From Bacteroidota bacterium (GTDB lineage Bacteria; Bacteroidota; Bacteroidia; Flavobacteriales; Schleiferiaceae), in contig JANSYJ010000011.1 of the NCBI GenBank assembly GCA_024742495.1, positions 1 through 64,000 of the forward strand: a stretch of DNA of 64,000 bases. Reading direction: 5' to 3'. The translations under genes and the position numbers were made by a program. A model generated the notes under the pieces. That model searched no databases and had not been told where the DNA came from. It worked only from the letters and a program-made list of their open reading frames with translations. Positions 9,032 through 17,654 of this stretch are shown here, piece by piece. The stretch's first letter is position 1; each line of letters starts with the position of its first letter.

Positions 9032-9571
9032 ATGATAAAAGGAAATATAGTAGGCCTCCGGGCTTTAGAAAAAGAAGATTTAGCGCATCTAAGAGACTGG
9101 AGAAATTTCACTGATTTCAGAAAGCATTTTAGGGAAGTACGAGAACTTAATCTTGCTGATCAAGAAGGCTGGTTCGAACATCTCCAAAAAACGAAGAATA
9201 TAAATTTTATGTTCGGTATTGAAAGACTTGAAGACGGCAAACTTGTAGGAGCATGTGGATTACTTTATGCCAATTGGACTGCCCGCTATGCAGATGTTTC
9301 ATTCTACATTGGTGATCAAGGAGCTTATGTTGATAACAAGGGCTATGCAGAAGAATCAATTCGGTTAATGCTGGACTACGGCTTTGGAAATTTGAACTTA
9401 AACAAAGTTTGGATGGAGCTCTATGAATTTGATCATCAAAAGTTAGATTTCTTTATGAACTCTTTTGGTTTCAAAAAGGATGGTCATTTACGACAGAATT
9501 GTTTCGAAGGTGGGCGGTATTGGGATTCACACATAATTTCATTGCTCGCGGAAGAATATACCCTTTCTTAG
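9032..9571 (+). CDS. GNAT-family N-acetyltransferase (PseH/RimJ-like)
   Basis: A 179-residue protein with the RimJ/RimL-type GNAT layout: an N-terminal VGLRALEKEDLAHLRDWRN segment, a central strand ACGLLYANWTARYADVSFYI, the acetyl-CoA region NKGYAEESIRLMLDYGF and a C-terminal VWMELYEFDHQKLDFF helix. In pseudaminic acid loci the enzyme PseH of this class acetylates the 4-amino group of the nucleotide sugar, and its place 5 bases after a NeuB gene supports amino-sugar acylation. The acyl donor and position are not determined. Confidence 0.75.
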   Translation: MIKGNIVGLRALEKEDLAHLRDWRNFTDFRKHFREVRELNLADQEGWFEHLQKTKNINFMFGIERLEDGKLVGACGLLYANWTARYADVSFYIGDQGAYVDNKGYAEESIRLMLDYGFGNLNLNKVWMELYEFDHQKLDFFMNSFGFKKDGHLRQNCFEGGRYWDSHIISLLAEEYTLS

Positions 9572-9615
9572 GCATTAGCTCACTTGATGAGGACGGTTCG
9601 AAATTTAATTTTTAG

Positions 9616-11010
9616 ATGAGAGGACACGAGGTTGCTTTAGATGAACTTTATAGGAAGTTTGATCAGATCGATACCAGCAGGAGCTTATCTTCTCTTATGC
9701 GGTCTTTCGGAGTAATCAACTATACTTATAGAATTAAAGATTTTGGATTTAAAGATGCAGTTAGGGAGTGCCTTTCATTTCTTTATCAATTCGTTAAAGA
9801 GGTTTTTCTTCCTGAATTAAAGCCGAGAATTAGCGATAATTTACCCTTCTTAACATTCATGTCATCTAGAGAACATCTGTTTATCATGAATGACCTCGTT
9901 GCTAAGAGTCTAGATTATCAGCTAAATAAGATGTATTTTTTTAATCCAAACTTTTCATTAAGGCCCAATTCCTATAACTTAAAAGATCAACGAAAGAAAT
10001 TGATTTCCCCTTTCAAAAAGGAAGTTCGAGGCATTTTCAGACCAGCAATAAAAGAGTTTAAACTTTTTTTAAACCATGTAGGTTTATCCAAATGGCATGC
10101 GGTATCATTTAGCATTCACATGTACCGTCAATTTTCAGCTTTTTACTATTATAAGGAGGTTTTTAGAGACAAGTCTATTCCATATCTGCTATGCGAATAC
10201 GATCAATACAATGAAATTGCAGCTCTAATTTTGGCGGCAAAAGAAGAAGGGATACCGACCTACACTCAAACGCATGGTTTGTTAAACTCACAATTTGCTT
10301 ATACGCCCTTGGTTGCAGAAAACATTTTTGTTTGGGGCCAATATCACAAGAAGCTCCTAAATTCATGGGGGGTAGATGAGGCTAATATTTATGTGAGTGG
10401 TGCTGTTCAGTTTCAGCAGGGAGAAGATTTAAACCTTAATCGCGAAGCCTTATTGAAATCCTATGGGTTAAATCAACGGGTTATTAGTCTTGCTACTAAC
10501 CCAATGCAATCTGAAGTACAAGGAGCCTTGATTGCATTTGTTGAAGCCTTGGTTTCAATATTACCAAAAGAATGGTCCTTGGTATTAAGGCCCCATCCTT
10601 CAGAACAAATTAGACCTTACCAAGCTCGGCTCCAGAATATAGGGGCACAGGTATTCGACAACTCGCAAATGCCAATTCAAGATCTTTTAGGTCTCAGCGA
10701 TATTGTAATGGTTTGGAATTCAGCATTTGCCATAGATGCCTTGGTAAATAAAATCCCGACTGTTCATATCGACCTTAAGGGTATAGAGTCGGAGGGAGAG
10801 GTTATTCGATTAGTGGCTGAAAAGTTAATGCCTTCCTTTTCCCATCCTCTAGCCTTAGTCGAATATATACAGAAATTCGAAGGCCAGAATGCTGAACGAT
10901 TTTGCCTGCAAGAAGAAGACTATGAAAGATTTAATAAGGTGTACTGTGTAGCTACCGGTCAGGAGGCTGCAAGCAATATTAAGAAGCATTTAAGTAAGCA
11001 CATTAATTAG
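9616..11010 (+). CDS. GT-B-like transferase, possibly nonulosonate (sialic-acid-type) transferase
   Basis: 464 residues, no signal peptide or membrane segment. The N-terminal 200 residues show no motif I recognise. The C-terminal half is GT-B-like: PYLLCEYDQYNEIAAL, IPTYTQTHGLL, WSLVLRPHPSEQ and SDIVMVWNSAFAIDALV, the last two resembling the donor site of capsule KDO/sialic-acid-type transferases. It follows directly after the nonulosonate synthase and acetyltransferase genes, so transferring the CMP-activated acid onto the glycan is a reasonable inference. The next gene begins within two bases of its stop. Confidence 0.6.
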   Translation: MRGHEVALDELYRKFDQIDTSRSLSSLMRSFGVINYTYRIKDFGFKDAVRECLSFLYQFVKEVFLPELKPRISDNLPFLTFMSSREHLFIMNDLVAKSLDYQLNKMYFFNPNFSLRPNSYNLKDQRKKLISPFKKEVRGIFRPAIKEFKLFLNHVGLSKWHAVSFSIHMYRQFSAFYYYKEVFRDKSIPYLLCEYDQYNEIAALILAAKEEGIPTYTQTHGLLNSQFAYTPLVAENIFVWGQYHKKLLNSWGVDEANIYVSGAVQFQQGEDLNLNREALLKSYGLNQRVISLATNPMQSEVQGALIAFVEALVSILPKEWSLVLRPHPSEQIRPYQARLQNIGAQVFDNSQMPIQDLLGLSDIVMVWNSAFAIDALVNKIPTVHIDLKGIESEGEVIRLVAEKLMPSFSHPLALVEYIQKFEGQNAERFCLQEEDYERFNKVYCVATGQEAASNIKKHLSKHIN

Positions 11011-11011
11011 C

Positions 11012-11689
11012 ATGATAATGAATAAGGGTGTGAGCATAGTTGTGGGCGCTACTGGATTTATTGGCCAAAGCATTTATAAAGAACTGAAGCAGCTTGGATA
11101 TCAAGTAATTGGAACTTCCACAAAAGGTTCTAAGGAGGAGAATTTGGAGCCACTCGATTTAAGCGATCGCAAGAGCATTACCGCATTTGCCGAGCGCTTT
11201 GAAAAAGTGGACAACCTTATAATTGCCGCCGGAAGGGAGCCTCAAAGCTCCTTAATGGAGCTGGAAGAAGCCCATTTGGAAAAGATGATCGCCATTCACT
11301 ATGCTGGTCCGCTTTGGCTAATTAAGCATTTGCAGGCTAAATTCAGCTCTGAAGCATCCATTCTTTTTTGCTCTTCAGTAGCTGCATACAAGGGCAGCTA
11401 TGACCCAACCTATGCATCTTTGAAGGGGGCAGTAAATTCATTGGTGCGAACCCTGGCAAGAGAGCTAGCCCCGAAGGTTAGGGTAAATGCCATTGCACCC
11501 GGCCTTGTGAAAGATTCGCCGGTTTACAATAGGATGACCCAAGACTTTAGAGAACGACATGCAAATGCAAGTTTGACCAAAACCTTATTAACAGAAAAAG
11601 AGCTAACTGACATGTTTATCACAATGATCAGTCAGAAAAACTTAAATGGACAAATAATTCACTTAAACGGAGGACAGTATTTTGGATAG
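11012..11689 (+). CDS. SDR-family oxidoreductase
   Basis: A 225-residue classical short-chain dehydrogenase. The cofactor motif is VVGATGFIGQSIY (GxxxGxG type) near residue 10, followed by the NAxx-like NLIIAAG, the catalytic serine in LFCSSVAAYKG, and Tyr-x-x-x-Lys in YASLKGAVNSLV. The C-terminal end NGQIIHLNGGQYFG matches the family closing strand. It overlaps the following FAD enzyme by 8 bases; the pair could act in sequence on a sugar or polyol, for example oxidation and reduction of an unusual monosaccharide. The substrate is unknown. Confidence 0.75.
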   Translation: MIMNKGVSIVVGATGFIGQSIYKELKQLGYQVIGTSTKGSKEENLEPLDLSDRKSITAFAERFEKVDNLIIAAGREPQSSLMELEEAHLEKMIAIHYAGPLWLIKHLQAKFSSEASILFCSSVAAYKGSYDPTYASLKGAVNSLVRTLARELAPKVRVNAIAPGLVKDSPVYNRMTQDFRERHANASLTKTLLTEKELTDMFITMISQKNLNGQIIHLNGGQYFG

Positions 11690-12782
11690 CAAAGAGAAAG
11701 TATTAATTATTGGCGGTGGTATATTTGGGCTTTCCACCGCGATTGTTCTTGGAGAGAAAGGATATCAAGTAACTCTAATTGAGAAAAACTACGACGTGAT
11801 GCTTGGCGCATCTCTAGTGAACCAGAATCGCATTCACTACGGATACCATTACCCAAGAAGCACGGCAACCGCGGAGGAATCCTTACAAGGCCTTAAAACA
11901 TTTAAAGAGTTCTACGGCGAAAGCATTAACAGCACATTTGATAAATACTATGCTATAGCCAAGCGGGGCTCGCACGTTAGCGCGGAGGAGTTTGCTGGTT
12001 TTTGCGACAATGTAGGATTGGAGCTTAAGGAGGCTTGGCCCGAAGAGAAGCTACTCAATAGAGATTTAATCGATGCTTGTTGGCTTACGCCTGAACCAAT
12101 TTTTGATTTTCATAAACTCAAGCAAATTGCCATCTATCGAATTGCAAAGCTTCGAAATGTTCGAGTTATTCGAAACACGAAGGCCTTATCTTATAAAAGA
12201 CAACATGATGGCAGCTTTGATATACGCCTAACTAATGGCTATAAACTGCATTCAGATTATGTAATTAACACGACCTATTCCGGGATTTCTGATTTTGCAG
12301 AACAGATAAAAGAAGAACCTATTAAAGGGAAGTTTCAGCTATGCGTAATGCCTATATTAGAAGCTGAAAAGGAGGTTGCACCTCCCTTTGGGATTACTGT
12401 GATGGATGGACCGTTCTGTTCTTTAATGCCGAAGGGCTTTAATAAGAATCACTTTATACTATATCATGTTGTTCACTCGGTAATACAACAGCATGTAGGC
12501 TATCATAGTGTGGACTGGTCTCCCATAGATGGTTTTGCTGAGCTAGACATTATGGAGTTGTCCAAAGGATTTTTCCCGGTATTGGAAGACCTTAAGCTGA
12601 GAGACTCATGGATTACCAGTCGTATCGTTTTACCGGATCAAGAATTGGATGATGCTCGACCAACTTTAATGATGGAACATGCGCCAAGGATTTTCTCCAT
12701 TTTCAGCGGGAAATTAACTACTTGCATAGATGCTGCTCATAATGTACTTACGAGAATTGAAAATCCCGGCTTAAATGAGTAA
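11682..12782 (+). CDS. FAD-dependent oxidoreductase (DAO family)
   Basis: 366 residues starting at a TTG that overlaps the previous gene. The N-terminus has the FAD-binding motif VLIIGGGIFGLSTAIVLGEK, and the glycine-rich return strand near the C-terminus reads FSIFSGKLTTCIDAA, as in D-amino-acid oxidase/glycerol-3-phosphate dehydrogenase relatives. The segment NQNRIHYGYHYPRS after the first helix occurs in DAO-family enzymes found in surface glycan clusters. It also overlaps the following glycosyltransferase gene by 8 bases. Presumably it oxidises a sugar or amino-acid substituent of the glycan; nothing in the sequence shows which. Confidence 0.75.
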   Translation: MDSKEKVLIIGGGIFGLSTAIVLGEKGYQVTLIEKNYDVMLGASLVNQNRIHYGYHYPRSTATAEESLQGLKTFKEFYGESINSTFDKYYAIAKRGSHVSAEEFAGFCDNVGLELKEAWPEEKLLNRDLIDACWLTPEPIFDFHKLKQIAIYRIAKLRNVRVIRNTKALSYKRQHDGSFDIRLTNGYKLHSDYVINTTYSGISDFAEQIKEEPIKGKFQLCVMPILEAEKEVAPPFGITVMDGPFCSLMPKGFNKNHFILYHVVHSVIQQHVGYHSVDWSPIDGFAELDIMELSKGFFPVLEDLKLRDSWITSRIVLPDQELDDARPTLMMEHAPRIFSIFSGKLTTCIDAAHNVLTRIENPGLNE

Positions 12783-13956
12783 TCCAAGAAATGGTGGGCT
12801 TTTAATTATAAGTCGAACCTTTCCCCCTTTTACCGTAGGTTCGGCAATCTTAATGGCGAACCTTTTCAATAGCTACAAGGCTGACATGCAAGCCCTGGCA
12901 TGTTGGCAGTATGAAGCAAAGCAAGACCCCGCGTTTAAATCACCTTGTGAAACGCATTATCTTAAATTCCCTTTGCCAATCATGCAAAGAGTGTATGATC
13001 GACTTCAGCATCGATTTATTGGCTGGAATAAGATTTACATTAAACGGAAGATGCTTAGGATAAAGCCATCCTGCGTTTTTCTAGTTTATCCCAGTGCTCC
13101 CTTTTTAGTGGCGGCTTATCAAGTATGCAAAGAACTCAGGATTCCTTATGTTCTTCAAATGCATGATCTCTGGGAGGAGAATTATGAACAGAAGCACCCA
13201 ATTGGAATTTTAAGTAAAAAATGGGAGGCTAAAATCTTCAGAGATGCGGAACATCGATTCTCTATGACATCAATTCAACAGGTACACTACCAAAACAAAT
13301 ATAATCTGGAGGTAGAAATTCTTCCACACACAATTGGTCCTGAGCGCATCAAGGAAGTGCAAAATAGATTGAAGGCAAATGCGAGTAAAAATCAAAGCAG
13401 TAAATGCCCCACAATAGTTTATACCGGAAATATATCGCATAAAATGAATCTCGACGCCATGCAGCAATTTGTGGCAATGGTTGATTCCTTGCCGACAAAC
13501 TATAGGGTGAAGATGTTTGTAAGCTTTAATGTACAGCAGTGTAAGGACTTGAATATATATAATTCAAGGATTGACTATGATTGGCTTCCGATTGAGGAGG
13601 TGCAAGATCAGATGCGGTCGGCCGATGTGCTTTTCCTCCCACTTTCATTCAAGAACGCCGCAATGGATGAGGTGAAAACTGTTTATGCCACTAAAACATT
13701 GGACTATTTAGTTTCAGGAACACCTATTCTCGTTTTTTCACCCGCGGATTCTTTTCATACCGTTTCTGCTAAGGCGGATGGTTGGGGTTTAGTGGTGGAC
13801 CACGATTCTCCGGAGGCCATTGCTGCGGGCATTCATAAACTGGTTGAAGATAAAAACTTGGCACAATCCATCGTAGGTGCGGCCGTAAAAGAGGCAGAAA
13901 GAAGATCCGCTTCTAAATATGCAGATCAACTGCTGGAAATTGTGAACCATATTTAA
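12775..13956 (+). CDS. Glycosyltransferase family 4-like
   Basis: 393 residues with two GT-B domains. The N-terminal part begins LLIISRTFPPFTVGSAILMANL, the common acceptor-domain start of GT4 proteins, and has LQMHDLWEENYE. The donor domain includes IVYTGNISHKMNLDAM and ADVLFLPLSF with KTLDYLVSGTPILVFS. It belongs to the polysaccharide operon, just upstream of the putative phosphoramidate block; a 9-base gap separates it from that block. Sugar specificity is unknown. Confidence 0.78.
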   Translation: MSNPRNGGLLIISRTFPPFTVGSAILMANLFNSYKADMQALACWQYEAKQDPAFKSPCETHYLKFPLPIMQRVYDRLQHRFIGWNKIYIKRKMLRIKPSCVFLVYPSAPFLVAAYQVCKELRIPYVLQMHDLWEENYEQKHPIGILSKKWEAKIFRDAEHRFSMTSIQQVHYQNKYNLEVEILPHTIGPERIKEVQNRLKANASKNQSSKCPTIVYTGNISHKMNLDAMQQFVAMVDSLPTNYRVKMFVSFNVQQCKDLNIYNSRIDYDWLPIEEVQDQMRSADVLFLPLSFKNAAMDEVKTVYATKTLDYLVSGTPILVFSPADSFHTVSAKADGWGLVVDHDSPEAIAAGIHKLVEDKNLAQSIVGAAVKEAERRSASKYADQLLEIVNHI

Positions 13957-13965
13957 CTTTAAGAC

Positions 13966-16900
13966 TTGGAATCAAAAGATACTTTAAAAGTTATACTCTT
14001 GGGAGCTGGCCCATCAGTGAGAAGTGAAGTGCACACGGCTTTAATGGAATCCGGGTATGGCTCACGTGTATTGGACTGGCTGCTTCAAGCTTATGCGGAA
14101 TATAATTATGAACTCCAGTTCGTAGTTGGTTATAACCTAGATCAATTAGAATCTCGATACCCAGACTATAAATATGTTCATAATAAAGATTGGGATAGTA
14201 CCGGTGCTACCGGATCTCTTTTCTGTTCAGACCTGCCTTTAGATGGGAAACTAATTGTCTCTTACAGCGATATCCTTTATCGCAAAAGTCTTGTTTCTGA
14301 ATTGGAAAATTCATCAGAAGATATTACCGTTGTGGTCGATTCCGCCTGGAAGGATCGCTATCAAGGACGATCTGAGGAAGATTTGGAATCCAGCGAAAAG
14401 GTAAATCTAGCCAATGGGCATATTACTAGGTTAGGTCAAAAAATACATACCGAAGCCGCTGATGCGGAGTTCATAGGATTGGTCTCCTTTAAAGGCGAGG
14501 CCCTAAAATTGCTAAACAAGTTCAAAACAGAATCTCAATCCTTATTGGAAAAGACGAAAATCTCTTTTTTGGTGGAAGAGATGAGGGTTAGAGGCCTGAA
14601 GGTCGGGTATATTGACGTTTCAGGAGACTGGGCGGAATTGGATGATCCGAGGGATTTAGCCCATTTTGTTTTAGGCACAAAGGCACAAACCTTAGATCGT
14701 TTAGCAGCGGTTGTAAGCCAAAGTACCATTCTTGACCAATACACCTTCAAGGTGAAGAATTGGAATCAAGATGCCAATGAAGTGGTTGCGGGCATTATGG
14801 AGCAGTTCAGAAATACCAGAATTGTGGCCCGCAGTAGTGCTTTGACCGAAGATGGATTCGCCTCAGCAAATGCTGGTGCTTACGATAGTATTCTAAATAT
14901 TGATTCGAGCAGCGCCGAGGCCATTAAGGATGCGATAGTAAAGGTTATTGATTCATATCCCGATACCAATCCTAGCAACCAAGTTTTAGTGCAGCCAATG
15001 TTAACCGATGTTCGTGTAAGCGGAGTAGGTTTTACAAGAACATTGAGTAAAGGTGCACCCTATTATGTGATTAATTACGACGATCAATCAGGCAGTACAG
15101 AATCGATAACAAGCGGAACTAGTAAGTCGAGTAAAACCTTTGTTCTTCGGCGCGATAAATTGGAAGGACTGAGTGGACCACCCGCTGAAATCATTCAGCT
15201 TTGTAAGGCTTTTAGAGAGGTTGAGGATTTAGTGAATTACGATTCACTAGATATAGAGTTTGCTATTGACAGCGCAGGAAATGTTTTTATTCTGCAAGTT
15301 CGACCCATTGCTGTTGATCACTCGGAATGGAGTGTTAGCGATGAAGAGGTATTTCAATTGGTATCAAAAGCTGAGGAGCAATTTGCATCTCAGAATAAAC
15401 CAACGGCCATTGTTAAAGGAGAATCAGCTTTATATGGTCTAATGCCAGATTGGAACCCAGCAGAAATTATTGGGGTTAACCCTGGTCGGCTAGCGCATAG
15501 CTTGTATCAGGAAATTATCATGAATGATGTTTGGTCAGCGCAAAGGGCTGAGTATGGCTATAGGGATGTTAGACCAGTGCCTCTATTACGATCATTTGCC
15601 GGACATCCTTATGTAGATGTTCGCGCAAGTTTTAATTCCTTCATTCCTCGCGATGTTGAAGATGGATTGGCTGAAAAACTAGTTGATTTTTACCTCGAAT
15701 ATCTTAAGGACCACCCAGAATATCACGATAAAGTAGAGTTTGATGTGGTACCTACATGCTATGACTTAAATTTCCAAAAGTGGCGTGATCGCTTTGGCGA
15801 GAATGGATTTAATGCCGGGGAAATTGAAAGTTTAGAAAAGGCATTAAGAACAATTACCAATCAGGCTATTTTTAGGAATGAGGAGTTTTTCACCAAGGTG
15901 AGTCAGCTCGAAGAGCGCTTGAATGACATTATGAAGGATAGCAATCCTTTGCGAAGAGCCTACTATCTCCTGGAAGATTGCCAAACTTATGGAACCTTAC
16001 CTTTTTCTCATCTAGCGCGAAGTGCCTTTGTTGCGGTTTCCTTATTGAGGACGGCAGTAGAAACGGACATCATAAGTAATCAGGCAAAAGAGGATTTTCT
16101 AAGTTCTATAGAGTCTGTGAGCCATTCTTTTACCCAAAGTATTTCTGACTTGGCTTCAGGTGCAATTAATATGCAGGAATTTCTTTTGGAATATGGTCAT
16201 ATACGACCTGGAACCTACGACATTACCTCCAAGAATTATCGCGAAGATGCGGACTACTATATCAGTCCTCTTTTGAAAAATGTAAAGGAGCATCAAGCAT
16301 CGGAATCGGCTCAGGGTAATGCTTGGGAGCAAGAGAAGCAAGCCTTTTACAATGCTTGCAAGGCCGAAGGCATTGAAGCAAACTTGGAGGAATTGGAGTC
16401 TTTTATGCGAGGGGCTATCGAAGGCCGGGAGTATGCTAAATTCGTCTTCTCTAAGAACCTTTCTTTAGCCATGGAAGCGATGACTGAATATGGTGAGGCG
16501 CTAGGACTAGATCGAGAGGCCATTTCTCATATATCTTGGGGTGAACTATATAAATCTGCGGATTTGGAATTAGAGCCTGACTTTATAGCCAATCACCTTC
16601 AAAATGTGGCCAATAGCGGCTCACGTTGGAAGGAGATAGCTTCATCGGTGGAACTACCGCCATTACTTACCGGTCAACAGGATTTTTGGTGGTTTTATTA
16701 CCCAGATTCTCAAGCTAACTTTATTGGAACCGGAAGTATCATTGCGGATTGCGTTGACATCAGTCATGATTTTGATGAAAATACCAACCTTGAAGGAAAA
16801 ATAGCACTGATTCCTCGGGCAGATCCAGGTTACGAATGGCTTTTTGGACGAAATATTGGCGGACTAATTACCATGTACGGTGGTGCTAATTCACATATGG

Positions 16901-17028
16901 CAATTCGGGCGGCCGAATTTAATTTGCCCGCTGCCATTGGAGTAGGAGAGAAGGAGTTCCAAAGAATTGCCAAGGCTAAGATTTTGAACCTTGATGCTGC
17001 CAATCGTAAAATTGAAATTCTTCAATGA
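13966..17028 (+). CDS. Putative L-glutamine kinase (PEP-synthase-like dikinase) with N-terminal degenerate nucleotidyltransferase domain
   Basis: 1020 residues from a TTG start. Residues 1 to about 245 resemble sugar/phospho-amino-acid nucleotidyltransferases (SYSDILYRKSL, EFIGLVSFKGEALKLL), but the GxGTR...PK signature is replaced by LGAGPSV at 12-18 with no matching lysine. Residues about 265-460 are a PPDK-type ATP-binding domain (RSSALTED at 289-296, LVQPMLTDVRVSGVGFTR, FILQVRPIA). The end carries the phosphohistidine swivel domain, GGANSHMAIRAAE with His977. The middle, about 470-930, is a helical domain as in rifampicin phosphotransferase and Campylobacter glutamine kinase Cj1418. No PEP-synthase C-terminal barrel is present. 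ATP would phosphorylate the histidine and then a substrate, here inferred to be the amide of L-glutamine from the two following genes. A rifampicin-phosphotransferase-like role is the main alternative. Confidence 0.7.
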   Translation: MESKDTLKVILLGAGPSVRSEVHTALMESGYGSRVLDWLLQAYAEYNYELQFVVGYNLDQLESRYPDYKYVHNKDWDSTGATGSLFCSDLPLDGKLIVSYSDILYRKSLVSELENSSEDITVVVDSAWKDRYQGRSEEDLESSEKVNLANGHITRLGQKIHTEAADAEFIGLVSFKGEALKLLNKFKTESQSLLEKTKISFLVEEMRVRGLKVGYIDVSGDWAELDDPRDLAHFVLGTKAQTLDRLAAVVSQSTILDQYTFKVKNWNQDANEVVAGIMEQFRNTRIVARSSALTEDGFASANAGAYDSILNIDSSSAEAIKDAIVKVIDSYPDTNPSNQVLVQPMLTDVRVSGVGFTRTLSKGAPYYVINYDDQSGSTESITSGTSKSSKTFVLRRDKLEGLSGPPAEIIQLCKAFREVEDLVNYDSLDIEFAIDSAGNVFILQVRPIAVDHSEWSVSDEEVFQLVSKAEEQFASQNKPTAIVKGESALYGLMPDWNPAEIIGVNPGRLAHSLYQEIIMNDVWSAQRAEYGYRDVRPVPLLRSFAGHPYVDVRASFNSFIPRDVEDGLAEKLVDFYLEYLKDHPEYHDKVEFDVVPTCYDLNFQKWRDRFGENGFNAGEIESLEKALRTITNQAIFRNEEFFTKVSQLEERLNDIMKDSNPLRRAYYLLEDCQTYGTLPFSHLARSAFVAVSLLRTAVETDIISNQAKEDFLSSIESVSHSFTQSISDLASGAINMQEFLLEYGHIRPGTYDITSKNYREDADYYISPLLKNVKEHQASESAQGNAWEQEKQAFYNACKAEGIEANLEELESFMRGAIEGREYAKFVFSKNLSLAMEAMTEYGEALGLDREAISHISWGELYKSADLELEPDFIANHLQNVANSGSRWKEIASSVELPPLLTGQQDFWWFYYPDSQANFIGTGSIIADCVDISHDFDENTNLEGKIALIPRADPGYEWLFGRNIGGLITMYGGANSHMAIRAAEFNLPAAIGVGEKEFQRIAKAKILNLDAANRKIEILQ

Positions 17029-17654
17029 GAATAGGGATAAGTCAACGTGTTGATACGGTTCCCCACTATCATGAGGTACGCGATGGACTGGATCATCAAT
17101 GGATACCATTTCTAGAACAAATTGGCTTGCAAGTGGTGCTAATTCCAAATCGGCTGAAAGACCCTGCTGCTTATTACCGTGACTTAAATATTCAAGGATT
17201 AGTACTGAGCGGTGGTAATGACCCAGCGGTATTAGAGAATGCAAGTAATGTATCGGAGGCCCGAGATGAAACGGAATCAAAGCTAATTGAAGAAGCTCGC
17301 AATAGCGGTCATTCCATTGTTGGCGTCTGTAGAGGAATGCAATTCCTTTGTTTAACATTTGGAGAATCATTGTCCCGTATCGAGGGGCATGTGGCCCAGC
17401 GCCATTCCCTCATTTGTTCGACCAATTTCAATTATCCCAATGGAATTGAAGTGAATAGCTACCACAATTGGGCGCTAAAGACTTTAACCGACGAGAGTCA
17501 CTTTGAAAGATTGGCTTATACTGCAGATCAATCAATTGAGGCGGTTAAGCATCAATCGGAACCCATTTATGGCATTATGTGGCATCCTGAAAGGGAGGCA
17601 CAATATTCTGAATACGATTTAAACTTCTTTAAAAACATTTTTACCCATGACTAA
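17025..17654 (+). CDS. Class I glutaminase-type hydrolase, putative gamma-glutamyl-CDP-amidate hydrolase (Cj1417-like)
   Basis: 209 residues, peptidase C26 / class I glutamine amidotransferase fold. The catalytic triad is complete: Cys102 in GVCRGMQ, His187 and Glu189 in IMWHPERE. The start RIGISQRVDTVPHYHE and the VNSYHNWA segment are as I recall them for the Campylobacter hydrolase that frees cytidine diphosphoramidate and glutamate from the glutamyl adduct. Its ATG overlaps the kinase stop by four bases (ATGA) and it overlaps the next cytidylyltransferase-like gene by 8 bases, so the three are coupled. It stands alone with no synthetase subunit, which fits a hydrolase rather than an ammonia supplier. 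Confidence 0.75.
   Translation: MRIGISQRVDTVPHYHEVRDGLDHQWIPFLEQIGLQVVLIPNRLKDPAAYYRDLNIQGLVLSGGNDPAVLENASNVSEARDETESKLIEEARNSGHSIVGVCRGMQFLCLTFGESLSRIEGHVAQRHSLICSTNFNYPNGIEVNSYHNWALKTLTDESHFERLAYTADQSIEAVKHQSEPIYGIMWHPEREAQYSEYDLNFFKNIFTHD

Noticed and set aside
13966-17028. Phosphoenolpyruvate synthase (ppsA)
   Set aside because: The PEP/pyruvate-binding C-terminal barrel is missing and an extra nucleotidyltransferase domain is present; the neighbours are not central metabolism.
16891-17370. 159-residue open frame on the minus strand across the kinase/hydrolase junction
   Set aside because: It lies antisense to two genes with strong family motifs and its own product shows no recognisable motif.
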